A DNA stretch of 64,000 nt from positions 1,503,001 through 1,567,000 of the forward strand of contig CM076263.1 of the NCBI GenBank assembly GCA_038380795.1, read 5' to 3'. A program made the position numbers and the translations under genes. Each line of letters opens with the position of its first letter. Positions within the stretch are counted from its first letter, which is position 1. This document shows, piece after piece, positions 45,201 through 56,586 of the stretch. Under the pieces are notes generated by a model that did no database searches, was not told the DNA's origin, and saw nothing but the letters and a program-made list of their open reading frames with translations. Source of the stretch: Pyrocephalus nanus. Lineage: Eukaryota; Chordata; Aves; Passeriformes; Tyrannidae.

Positions 45201-46774
45201 GGAAAGCAGACAAAGAGTCTGCTTGATTTCCTAAGAGAAGAGGCTGCATGCCAGAATCTGCCCGGCCAGTCATATAATACCCAGCCCTGGTTGCGAAAGG
45301 CTTCTCACTTCTGTTTCTGGTGCTGGACTGGCTGCTCTGCAGACTGGTGGAAGATATCGGGCGCCTTCCCTTCTGAATTTCTGGGTCATGCTGAGAGATG
45401 AGCAACGGGCAAGGTCCTCTGCAGGGTCAGTGTGGCTGGCTCAGGGTACTAAATATTTGCATAAGCAACCCAAAATAAATTTTAGGGTCTTCTCCTAGAA
45501 GTGCTGTGTGTGGTGGGGGAGTTGCAGTGCCTTGCAGGGTGGCTCTTGAGTGCAACTGGTTTCCATGACATGCTACTGGGACCCACCTTCCCTGGTCTCC
45601 ATGGACTCAAAATCTGCTCTTTACATCTTTGCAGAGGTAAGCATCGTAAGCCACATGGGGTGGGCATGCAGTGGTAGTTGAAGGACCAAAGAAACCCCAA
45701 AACTGCAGCTGTGTCTCATCACAGACAGGATCAGTTTTTATCCCCCTGAACAACAATGGAAGCAAGCACGTGCACGAGGTGCAGACCACCAGGAGCAAAC
45801 CAGAAAGCTGAGCTGATGGGACTCACCCCAAATACCTGGGTTTATTATCTGCTTTCTGAGATCATCTGGGCCGCAGAGCAGCTGAAGTGCTTACTTGGTA
45901 TTCTCAGGGGTGCCCACACCGCAAGGAGGACAGGAGAACCTGCCCCGCCACCCCTTATCACCAAACCACGCAGGTTCAAGTGTGTTCTTCAGCAATTCCC
46001 CCCAGGAGATGGGGTGGGAGCAGCCCAACGCATACATTACCCTTTCCAGCTGCAATGATACTTCTCCTGCACGGCACAGCACTAATTACTGTGCATGATA
46101 TCGCTTGCAAAATGACACATAAGTGACGCTTGCCACTAACCACCCCTCAGAAGGCAGCGTTTTCTGATGCTTCGGTGATGACTCCAGCGTGAGAGCACGG
46201 AAACCTTGGGAATATCCACTGAGAGGCCGGGGAGAGACTCAGGGAAGGCCGGGCTGACCACAGCCCGTGCGCCGCTCGCCCCGGCTCCCCGACGGGCATC
46301 CCGGGTTCATCCATCCAGGTGGCAACACGCACGGACACCCAGACGGCCCAGGGGCAAGGAGCTCCAGCCTCCCAGCCGCTCCACGGTACCTGCCCACAGG
46401 AATGCTTTTCATCTGCACCCAGGTCACAAGGAGGTGCCTGCCAGCATTCCCCCTGGGAGCGTGGACCACGGCCACAGGGGAGCCAAACCAGCGTGCCGCG
46501 ATCGCATCGCTCGGCTGCAGTAACCAGCTCGCAGGTGTGGAACGAGGAAAGGGGTGAAAATGGAGACACGTTTTGATTAGGAGGGGGAAAAAAAAATAGA
46601 AATCAGCTATTTGTGCCACTTGGAGGTTAAGCACTGTATTGGAAGTGCAGGAGAGATGGTGCTTCCCTGTCCTGCTTTTAAACAGAAGGGCCCTTGGTTG
46701 AGGGCAGTGACGGACTTTGTCCTCAGCAAGATGGATTTGTTCCAGCTCTGTGATTGGGATGATCATGGAGACCA

Positions 46775-47091
46775 CCTTTTAAGAGGGCTTATAAGAAAGA
46801 TGGGGACAGAGTTTTTAGTGCAGCCTGTAGTGAAAGGACAAGGAGTGGCTTTAAACTCAAAGACGGGAGATTCAGACTAAACAGACAAAAGAAATCACAA
46901 TGAGGGTGAGCCTGGCACAGGCTGCCCAAAGAACCTGTGGCTGCCCCATCCCTAGAAGTGTCTGTGGCCAGGCTGGACGGGGGCTGGAGTAACCTGGTCT
47001 AGTAGAAAGTGTCTCTGCCCACTGCAGGGGTTTGGAATGAAATGGTCTGTAAAGTTTCCTTGCAGCCCAAACAGTTCTATGGATCATCCCC
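46775..47091 (+). mobile_element. CR1 LINE, 5'-truncated
   Basis: Sense on +: CTTATAAGAAAGATGGGGAC, AAAGGACAAGGAG, GGGAGATTCAGACTAAACAG, GGGTGAGCCTGGCACAGGCT, GGCCAGGCTGGACGG and CCCAAACAGTTCTATGGATC. About 315 bases are well preserved. Confidence 0.92.
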
Positions 47092-47683
47092 TATAACCAG
47101 CAGCATGGTTAAGGTGCAGGGTGTGCTGTGCTGCTAACGCAGCTCTGCAGGCGCTCTTAGTGCTCTAATGGACCACAGCTTGGGAACTCCTGCCCCCAAA
47201 ACCTCCTGGAATCCCCACAGTCTGTTGGGTGGGTCCTCCTGGGAGCACAAGCCAGTTCTGCTGTGCCCGACGGGTTCTCTGCAGACAGACATCAATAGCA
47301 ATTTACTGCTTTTCCAGCAGCCCCTTATCGACCTACTGTCGCAAGTCTTTAAGGAAGATGCCTGAGATAAGATCCACGGGACTAAATGGCCCTGCATGGG
47401 GAGAGTCACGCACTTCTCTGAGCTACAGGCAATGCTACAGCTCCGCTTTTCTTACTGTCACAAGGCAAGGGGGTGGTGAAAGCAGCCAGGACTGAGGAAA
47501 ACACCAAGCACAAACATGGGTGCGGGGGATGAGTAATTACAAAACACTCCACCAGAAGGCCAGTTTCAGGATTTCTACAATTTGCTCCCATCAGGATGTC
47601 AGCTCCTCGACCCAGGACATCAGAAGGTCATTTGAGCTGATCCTGTGTCAATCAAAAAGCTGTGCCAGTGCCACCCTCTTGAA

Positions 47684-47716
47684 AGGGGTACCAAGGGGGT
47701 ACCAAGGGGTACCAAG
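47684..47716 (+). repeat. Three copies of an 11-bp unit
   Basis: GGGGTACCAAG is repeated three times, the last with one G fewer. Each unit contains the palindrome GGTACC. Confidence 0.85.
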
Positions 47717-50700
47717 TCCCTCTCTGGGATAAAGAGTCAGATGGAGTTTTTTTGAGGCACAGGATCTGCTGTGCTCTCCAAAATGTGGCTTGTTGGGATT
47801 TGAAATCCCAGCTGAGCTGGGAGAGGCAGTCTGTGTCCAGCTGCTTCCACCAGCAGTGGTGCTTCTCTCCCCACACCCTTCTGCTTATGCCTCTCTGGCG
47901 ATTTTGGAAGTCTTCAAGCCTATGGAAGATGCACAAGGTGCCACCAGCCCAGGCATCTCATGGAGGGATCCCTCTTTCCAGTTGCCTGACTGAGGTGTTG
48001 TGGTCTCAGCCTGGGTGAGAACACACTGACAGCAATTCTTGCTGCTCCATTAGGAAGAGGGCACTGCCGATCCCTTAAGCAGCTGCCCAAATGAGGTGGT
48101 ACAGGAGGGAAGGACCTCTGTGCTGGAGCTGCTTGTGCCTGCATGGCTGCCTCAGAGCTGTGTCCATAGCAGGCACTTTCCCTAACACATTTTGGAAAAC
48201 TTAAAGGAGTTTTGGTGGTACCAACTCCTTCTACAGTGATGTGCTCCTCTCAACTGAGGAGGAGACTTCTCTTCTCCTATTACACAACCAGGACTCTCTG
48301 GGAGGAGGGTAAGAAGAGATTAGTTTGTTTATTGCATCGAGTAAACCAAAATGTTGGTTATCCTCCTTGTCAGGCTCCTGAGGAACTCAGAGATACTTAA
48401 CAGCAAATTGAATTAAGGCCAGAGGAACAAAATCCTGTACCCAGTCGTGGGAAACTCCTCCTACTCCTTTCCACTGTGGACAAGGGAAACCATGAAACAT
48501 GACTCTCTCTCCCCGGATCTGGAACGGCAGAAGGGATTCCAGCGAAGATGGAAACCATTAAGAGGCAATTAGTGGAGACAATGATGAAGAAAATCTGGTC
48601 ACTCATCAACCCAGACACTGCAATCCAACAGTAGCCTGGTGGTTACACATCCCCTGGCCGGAGGTGGACCTTCAGGACCCGAAGGTGAGTGAGGCAGACG
48701 AGCAGAGCCACCCAGTCTGGGTGCACGGGGAGTTCGAGCCACCCAGACGGCCGGCTTCATCCTGCCCGGCCGAAGACATAATAACCCTGGGAGAGGAGGA
48801 TGTGATCTCATCCCAAGGGTCCCGGGGAAACACAAAACATGGAAAGAAACAGTGGCGAGACCATCGTGCTTGATTGCAGCGGGCTCCACCCTGGCTGGCC
48901 GGAGGCTCTCTGCTTTCCTGGCTCTGCAGAGGGAGAGAGCGCATGGCGGCAGACGCAAATAGTTGTGTTTACATCCCATTGAAAGGGTTTTTGGGAACTA
49001 ACAATGCCTGGTACGGAGGGCGAGGGAGAAAAACAAAGCCACGCGAGGAGGAGGGACCATCCTGTGAGATGGTATCTAGCTCCGTTTCTTTATCTGCCCA
49101 AATTGCTTCCGCTGCCTTCTCCTCCGTGGGTCCCAGAGAGAAAAGGGTGGCATTTCCCCCTCCCCTGTTTGAAATGCGCCACCACTGTTTTTAATGCTGG
49201 GACCAGACAAGTCCTGTGGCTTTCCAAGAATATGTTCCTGCACATAAAATGCTCAACAGGGCAGCTGGGCTCGAAGGCCTTGGGCAGCCCTCCTTGGTTT
49301 GGCCTGCCCTCATCTGCTCCCAAATAACACCTGATCTCCTTCGGCTTAACCCTGCCCTTTGGCCAAAATGACCAGGATTAAAGGAAATTTGGGGTTCCCC
49401 CAAATAAGCTGCATTCACAGGGCCGTTTTTGCCAGCACAGCTGTGGGGGTCTGTGGCTGTGGGAGCTTTTAACATGGTTATTTATGTACTTATGGCACGG
49501 CAGGTACAGAGGTACAGGGACATCCAGCCTTGCCTGGAGCACGTCCCTACAGACAGTCACCCATCTCTGCTCTTTGTAGACCCCTGCTCCTGCACTCTAC
49601 CTCCTGTCATGGCTGTGAAGGTCCACATCAACCCACACATCAGCATGCCCCATTTGCTCCAAATCCCAGACTTTTCTCCAAGCTCTTCCGTGTCTCCAAC
49701 CCTCATCTTCTGGATTCCCAAGACATTTCCCCACTTGTTGCTCTCCTCATTTCTCCTTCCTTCACATCTTCCTGACCCCCAGTTTCCTTTATTTCTGTCC
49801 TTCCCTGAAACCCCTTCCCTCCTATGCCCACAGCCCTCACTCTCCTCCATTCTTTCCCCGTACAAACCACTTCCCAGTTTGTCCTAGTCCCACTGGACTG
49901 GAGACTGAACAGTTGATTTTTGCAGAACCAGATTGTGGGGTACCAGAAGAGCACTTCTGTGAGCAAATAAGTCCCCTTCTTCATAGAGGACTTATTTTCT
50001 CTTCAGATCTGGCCTCATCGAGCTACCTGGGTGGATGGTGGTCTGGGGTCAAGATCTGGCCCCCCTTGGTGTCTTTACTCATTTGATAAAGCAAAATTTC
50101 TGCTTCATTCTCTGACTAGGAAATAAATATTAAAACCCCTAGCATCTCATTATACTATCAAAGACCATTTTTCGACTCACAGGGGTGATGCTTTTTAAAA
50201 AGTGAGAGTGATTAAAAAAATTCAACACAACCCACGTTAAAAGATACAATTTTCTTTTCCAAACAGCACCACCCTCCTCGCTCATGACTGCAGCCAGGAA
50301 GGTTTTCCTTTCTCTTCCTCTGAAGGAGACAGTGAAAAGGCAGTGCCCTCTTGAAGTTCAGACGTTAATTACTGTGTTAGAATATTTTGCTAAATTACAC
50401 AGCATGGCCTCAGGAGATAACAGGCACTAAGAGAAGGGAGGGGAGTGGATACCCGTCTACATGCTGCACCGCAGACTCAGACGTGGGGGGAAGGCAATTA
50501 GACGGGGAGTATTTATCCTCCCTGCACCACCACCCCGAGGCTTTCAGTTAGCAGCATGTACCCAGCCAGGGAAACGATGGGAGTGTGCCAAGATTTTAAA
50601 CGATGCTGAAATGGGAACTGTCTCTGCCAACCAGACTGGAGGTAGGAGACAACTCCTGCAGAGAAGCAACTGTCCTGCCTGCTGCCAGCCTGCCGGCTCT

Positions 50701-51169
50701 GATCCCTGCTGATTCACGGCTCCCGGGAGCTGCCCTCGGTCCCCAGGGCTGGTGGTAAGACCCTAAAAGCATCTGTCTTGGGTCAGGTCACCGACCTGAG
50801 ATATCTTCTGGGGATATCCCCTGCATACCCACAGAGCCCCAGCAGCAAGAAACCCCCTCAGGCTGGAGGGATCTCTGTGAATTGATCCTGCAGCCACAGT
50901 TCTGCAGCTTCCCTAGTCTTCCTGTGATGAGCTGCTTCCTTGGGGTTTGCTCTGAACCTGCCCCAACAGCCCTGCCCGACGCACCTGTGGGGGCTGAGAG
51001 TGGGATGGTGCCACAGCAAGGCTGATTCCTGTCACCCCTGATGTCCAGTCAATCCCCTTATATCCCAGAGATGGGGGTGGACAACAGGATGGGTAAAAAA
51101 AAACGGGCTGGATGGTTGGGCTCAGAGGGTTGTAGCTATTGGATTGCAACCCAGCTCCATCTGAGGGCC

Positions 51170-51365
51170 AGGGATGAGCAGTACTGAGGCGCTATCCTGG
51201 GACCTGCCCTATTTAGCATCCTTATCCACGGCATGGAGGAGGTGAGGAGCACTGTCTTGTGAAGTTTGGAGATTGGGGAGCTGGGGATTTTGAGATTTGG
51301 TGATGTCCTGAATGTGCTGAAGGAGCTGCCATCCAGTGGGGACCTCAGTGGGGTGGAAAAAAGTG
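51170..51365 (+). mobile_element. CR1 LINE internal fragment (reverse-transcriptase end)
   Basis: AGTACTGAGGCGCTATCCTG, GACCTGCCCTATTTAGCATC and CTTATCCACGGCATGGAGG match the CR1 ORF2 stretch that reads 'GSVLGPVLFNIFINDLDEG' in intact elements, followed by the AAGTTTG and GGAGATTGGGGAGCTGGGG blocks. Stops and indels break the frame. It is the only internal piece in the window lacking the CR1 3' end. Confidence 0.7.
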
Positions 51366-54300
51366 TCAAGAGAAAACTTAAACATTCAACAATAAATTAG
51401 GCTGGTGCAGGACTAGAGCAAAGGGACATGGGCAAGGGGTGGGATAGGATTATTATGGGAGGTGAGTGTGGGCAGAACTCACCCTGTGTTGCCTGCCTGT
51501 GGGACACCAGCCAGAGAGGTGCCCTGAGTGGACCACAGTGGCACTGCCACCCAGCATCCCCTTGAGCTTAAGTCCCCCAAGCCAGTTTTTCCACCTCCTC
51601 GCTTTGTTGCCACAGGCAACTGCTCAGGTTACCTGGCTGTAAAGCCAGGTCTGGCTGCTAAATGGCGTCATAAAAATAAACAAATGCACCCAAAGCAGCA
51701 CTCAGCACCAACCACCTTGGCTGGAAGTGGCTGCCCCTGGCAGGGGGCTGGCAGGAAGGTGGCAGCTCCCAGCCCCAGAGGCACCTCCTGAGTCAGTGTC
51801 CCATCAACATCCACTGAGGATGAGACTGAGACACAAGAGGAGCCAAACCTCCCAATACCACTCATTTGTCCCGGCTCCTGCAGAGCACGGCTGTGGCTCC
51901 ACACTGGCTGCGAGCCCTCTTTCCCTGCAGACTTCAGCTATCACCAAGAACATGGGCTGGGTCTCTCAAGATCCAGTGCTAATTCTCCCTCCTCCCCAGC
52001 AGCACTGAGGGATGAATCAGGGAGGTCACTGATCTGGGGTGGCCCATGCCCACCCCGCTGATACACACATAGCCACGGCAGCGCAGAGCTGGACGGGGAA
52101 CAGCCAGCTCCAACCCTGCTTAGGAAAGAGCTAGGGGAGGCAAAAGTGGTGACAATCAGTGAACAATAGATGGCAAGCAATGTTATTTATTATCTCTACA
52201 TCTTCAGTAGCCACGGGGCACTTCTTGCACCACGCACAGGGCTCTGATCGTTCGACTGACATTTGCTGCTCCCTTGTCTTAACCCATTTTCTACATTTTG
52301 CTGCCTCTGCCAAAGGCCATGGAAAAGAAGAAATATGGCCAGTCTGCAAGAACTAAGGTCCCTTGGTTGTTCTCCTGGTTTTAGTTGGTTTTGGGGGACA
52401 TGCAGTGTGAAGCATTGTTGGAGCAGGGCTGAATGCGGCCCTCAGGGTTTAGGGCAGAGGCTTGGGGACAGCAAGGATGTCAGCATGTTCACTCCTCACC
52501 ATCCTGGAAGGGCAGAATGAGATGTACAGGGACAAGCTGAGAGTGGTTTTGTGAAATAAAGTGAGGCAGGAGTAGAGAGGGCTATAGGAGAGCTGGGAGG
52601 ACACAGTGAAACTTCCCTCTTGCTGAGACGTGCACAGGAGCCAGGACAACTTCCCAAAACTGCTAAATCTGTTTTTGTCCAGTCAGATAAAAGACCCATG
52701 GAGGAATATCTTCATGGAAGGTGCCACCACTGGTTCCAAGTGAGAAGAGCCAGGTTGGGAAGCGGGCAAGGGCCAGGCCCACAGTGCCCTGAGTGCCCTG
52801 GCTGCAGCACCACCATTCCCTGGGAAAGCCTTTATCCCAGGAACAATGCCCTCTCCCAGCTCACCCTCGATTCCCCGAAGCTCTGAGGGAAGAATAGGAG
52901 GAAAGCTCTTTCATTTCTATTTAACATCTCTGTTTTGTTTTTCTTTTCGCAGGCTTCCCAGATTTGATGGCTGCTATAGTCCTCTTGTTCTCATCTGCAA
53001 AGGGATCTCCTCCTTTCCCCAATTGTCTCCAACTCTGATCTTTGGGTTGACCTTGGGGATTCATTTCCCTTCTCCAACCTAAAATACGCACTGTTCCAAG
53101 CACAAAAACATGTTTTGATCCAAACCATCATTCAGATTCACTGTGTTCCATCAAACCACTTGGATGGACCCACCTTTTACTTCCCTTGGTAAACCACCTC
53201 TTTGCCTAAAATCCCAATTCTGACCCCACCAGACGTTGTTGAGAAGACACTCTCCACCTGTACAAACCTCACCCCAAACCCTCAGAACAGCTCTGGAAAT
53301 TAAACTTTTTGATTCTTCGGTGACTGAGCTCCCGGGAGATGCAGTCATGGTGTTGGATGTGGTGGCAGACCCTTCCTTCTCCCCCCACCCTGTTTTCCAG
53401 TAGGCGGTTCCAGTGATGGGTGACAAGGAGGATCCAGCAGAGACCCCTGGGATGGGGGCTTGGTGTGGACCATGTTGGCATCAAGGGGCACAGCCACTGC
53501 CTTGGCTCCCAAAACATTGCCTGGGTGAGGTGGCAGCTCTGACCCAAATTTATTTTGCTGTTATCAGTCACCCATTCCTGTGTCAGACATCAAACACAGT
53601 GGTCTGCCTGCTTCCCTGAGGACAGCAACAAGCATTGGCCCCATTAACCAGCAAACCCCAGCATTTATCACTCCAGCCTCACTCCAAATGAACTTCTCTT
53701 TTGATTTTTATTTTTGGTCTTTTTCAGCCTGCAAAACCAACCCATCCACACCACTCAATAAATAGCACTGGTGTTGTCACCCAATGCCCCAGCCACGTCC
53801 CCAGCTCCTCCTCACCCAGCACGGATGTCCTCACTGCCATCCCTCACTCCCTCCCTCCCAGTTAATGATGCTGTTAATGAACTTTTATTCGGGGGCAGAG
53901 GAAAGGAGCTGGAGAGAGGAAGCTTTGCAGGGACAAGGGAAGAGACATTCCTGCCTCAGTCATCAGGCAACTTTCCCCTTCCTCTTGCTCACTCCCTCAC
54001 TGACCTTTGGCTGGGTCTGCCAGAGCTATAAAGGAAAAGGGAAAAAGGAAAAAAAAAAGAAAAAAGAAACTAAAAAGCAAGAGGAGCTGAAAGGACAGGC
54101 AGAGGGATTGATGTTATCTTGCCTCTGCTAATGATTTATGGTCAAAGGATGGGCGGATGAAGGCAGAGGGAGCTGTGCAGGATTGTGGGCAGCACAGAGG
54201 GGGTTTGCTGGGGGATGCTCAAGGGGGAAGGAGTCGGTGAGGGGCTGAGACTGTATATGGGGAATATGTGCTGATCAGCAGAAGGAGAAAATACCCACAG

Positions 54301-54807
54301 AGAGTGCTACTACACCTTGTGAGCCCGTCTCAAGGCATCTGGGGGTCCCAGATCTTGTAGGCCATGGTGACACTCCCTCCTCCCGTGGCACACAGCCCAT
54401 GTGGTTCATGGAGCTCACCAAGGGATGAGCACTCTGCACAGTTAGGGGCTTTCCACACTTTCACGGAGCACCCAACAGGGCCAGACTGTGCAGATGTCCC
54501 TGTTCTCTACTGGGTGCAGCTGGAAGAGCCCACCACCTCCTCGGCTGCATCTACAGCCTGGCTTTGTTTTTGGCAACCATCTCGGAGCCTGGCACCTATC
54601 ACTGCTGATAAACAGGTGATCCTGTTCCCCTGGGCTGGCCCTGTGCACCAGGATTTGCTGACAGCATCAAAAAACAGTGGCATGAGCCATGGAAGAGGAA
54701 TAGCGTGAGTAAAGATCAGAGCACTGCAGAGTGAGTAGTCACAGATCAACCATTTTGGGGCAGGAGAGCTGGGAGGCTCACCCACGTCAGCTAAGCTACG
54801 AGTCTTA

Positions 54808-54872
54808 GAATCACAGAATGGCTTGGGTTGGAAAGGAACTTAAAGATCATCTTGTTATTAAAGGTCATCTAA
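54808..54872 (-). mobile_element. CR1 LINE tail fragment
   Basis: Reverse orientation: AATCACAGAATGGCTTGGGT, TGGAAAGGAACTTAAAGATC, ATC. Only the last 60 or so bases of CR1 are kept. Confidence 0.88.
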
Positions 54873-56204
54873 GAAAGTCATCTTCTCTGAGAAAACAACA
54901 CCACAGGGACAGACCTGTCCTGCTAAGGGACAGAGATGTATTTTTAAGTGCAAATTTATGCATGACATCTTGATATAATTAGTAAAGTCTTATTATGGAG
55001 CTGTCCTGTAGCAAAAAATATCCCTGATACATGAAATCCATATTCCTCTGCTCACCTCTAGATCACCACCATGTCCCCAACATACCAGAAAGGTGACAAG
55101 AGGGACTGCGACAGGGCAGACAGGAGTGTGCAGGGGAAAAATCTTGGCAGAATTAGGGCTGGGTTGTGTCGCCATTATGATGGGAAGCGGAGGGAAACGG
55201 GGACTTTGCTAGACGTCAAGATCTTCCCCGTAAGGTGACACATGCCTCTGTGGGCAGAGATATTGGGGAAGTTTGGCTATTCTTAGTGTCCCTGTCCCAC
55301 CTCCTCCTCTGGATATGGGTGCCTCATCACGATGCCTGCGCTCCTCCTCGCAGCTACAGTCACCATCTGTGAGCCCTACCCGCAATATTACCACCAAGAC
55401 AAAAACGTTTATGGCGTGTCTGCATTCAGGGAAAACTTCCCATGCGCGTAAAAAAGTCATCACCAGCACTTTCTTTATCCTCCCCTTGCCCGGGGTCTAG
55501 CGGAGAACTTATTTTACAGCAAGTTATTTACGGCCTGACAGAAGCCACTGACAATTTGAGATTCACAGCTCCAGCCCTGGGGAACGAGGCGGGTTTTTCT
55601 GAGGAAGCCTTCTACAGGCAGCAGCAGGAGACAAAACCATCTTTAAAACAGGATGGGAGGGAAGCCCTCTCCTCCTCTACTGAACATTAACCCTCAAGCT
55701 GTCTCTTCTGTACGTACTCACTGAGGTTTCTACCACTACCCTGAGCCACGGGGAAGCTCAGGGTCTGACCTGAGCTCACCAGGAGCTCAGGGTCTGAAAT
55801 TCCCCCAGCGCTGCTGACAGGGCTGGGTTTCTTCTGCACTAGGTGGGGAGTAAGGGCATAAGGGACTTAATTTCTCTCCCTCCTTCCTTCCCCTCAGTCT
55901 GTCTCATCCATTCAGGTGGCTTCACCTGCTTTAAGAAGCTTTTTAAGCTGCTTAGGTGGGGAGGTGGGGATTTTCACAACACTGGGATTTGCAAACTCAA
56001 ACGTTGGGTTTGCCATCCCAGCTGCTGGTCTTTGCAAACCCTTGGGCAAAGGGAGCATGTGCTTTAATTATCGTGCTTTAATGATCAGAAACACAACATG
56101 CAGGAAGAGCCAAGCACCCCTGCAGACGTAGGTACCTTTGAGGTGAGAAGTGTTGAACGCTGTCAAGGCAAAAATCTCTAGGAATCGTAAAGCAAACATG
56201 GGAT

Positions 56205-56352
56205 CCTGGAATGGTTCGGGTTTAAAAGGATTTTAAGGATCATCTTGGTCCAACCCCCTGCCATGGGCAGGGACTTCTCCCTCTAGACCAGGTTGCTCAG
56301 TCCAACCTGGCCTTGAACACTTCCAGGGATGGGGCAGCCACAACTTTTCCAC
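56205..56352 (-). mobile_element. CR1 LINE 3' fragment beside a CTIF exon
   Basis: On - this is CR1 in sense, the same strand as CTIF. It reads on + as GGAATGGTTCGGGTTTAAAA, CCAACCCCCTGCCATGGGCA, TCTAGACCAGGTTGCTCAG and CACTTCCAGGGATGGGGCAG. It lies 78 bases inside the intron from the donor of the 156-bp exon. Confidence 0.92.
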
Positions 56353-56430
56353 CAACGAACCAGGCACATCTCCACACTGTGGCCCAGCAGCTTGGTGGAA
56401 AAAGGACAAACTCAGACGGCGTTTATTTAC

Positions 56431-56586
56431 CTCCCTGAGGCAGGTGTAGATGGGGCAGACCAGGACTCGAAAGGGCTCTCCAGTGCTGCTCCTCATGGTC
56501 CCGAAGACTTCGCAGAGGAAGGTGATGAAGCCCAGCCAGCGCTCCACGTCCCGCTGCTGCAGCTCCTCCCGCATGGTGAAATCCTT
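56431..56586 (-). CDS. CTIF: CTIF MIF4G-domain exon (156 bp)
   Basis: 52 codons in phase 0: KDFTMREELQQRDVERWLGF, a helix ITFLCEVFGTMR, and SSTGEPFRVLVCPIYTCLRE. The - strand acceptor is CTCTGTCCCCCCTTGCAG and the donor GTAAAT follows the Glu codon. It is the central-to-late part of the MIF4G domain, the HEAT-like helical fold through which CTIF contacts eIF3 (eIF3g). The next exon in the message is the 54-bp one at 42103-42156. Spacing and sequence agree with human CTIF as remembered, with only conservative changes (for example R for Q in QQRDVE). Earlier exons (CBP80-binding N-terminal half) must lie to the right of the window. Confidence 0.96.

Larger units (their letters stand above)
42157..56430 (-). 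other. CTIF: CTIF intron (14.3 kb)
   Basis: A phase-0 intron between the 156-bp and 54-bp exons. The donor on - is GTAAAT at 56430-56425. It holds three listed CR1 pieces (46.8, 51.2 and 54.8 kb) with a fourth (56.2 kb) near its start, a short triple repeat at 47.68 kb, a TCC run at 42.2 kb and poly(A) runs (43829-43843). No other exon is recognised; the stretches 43-46.7, 47.1-51.1 and 51.4-54.8 kb contain nothing I can name. Confidence 0.8.

Noticed and set aside
49429..49887. 152-codon Pro/Ser-rich open frame in the CTIF intron
   Set aside because: Pyrimidine-rich sequence with no domain, and opposite-strand frames of similar length overlap it.
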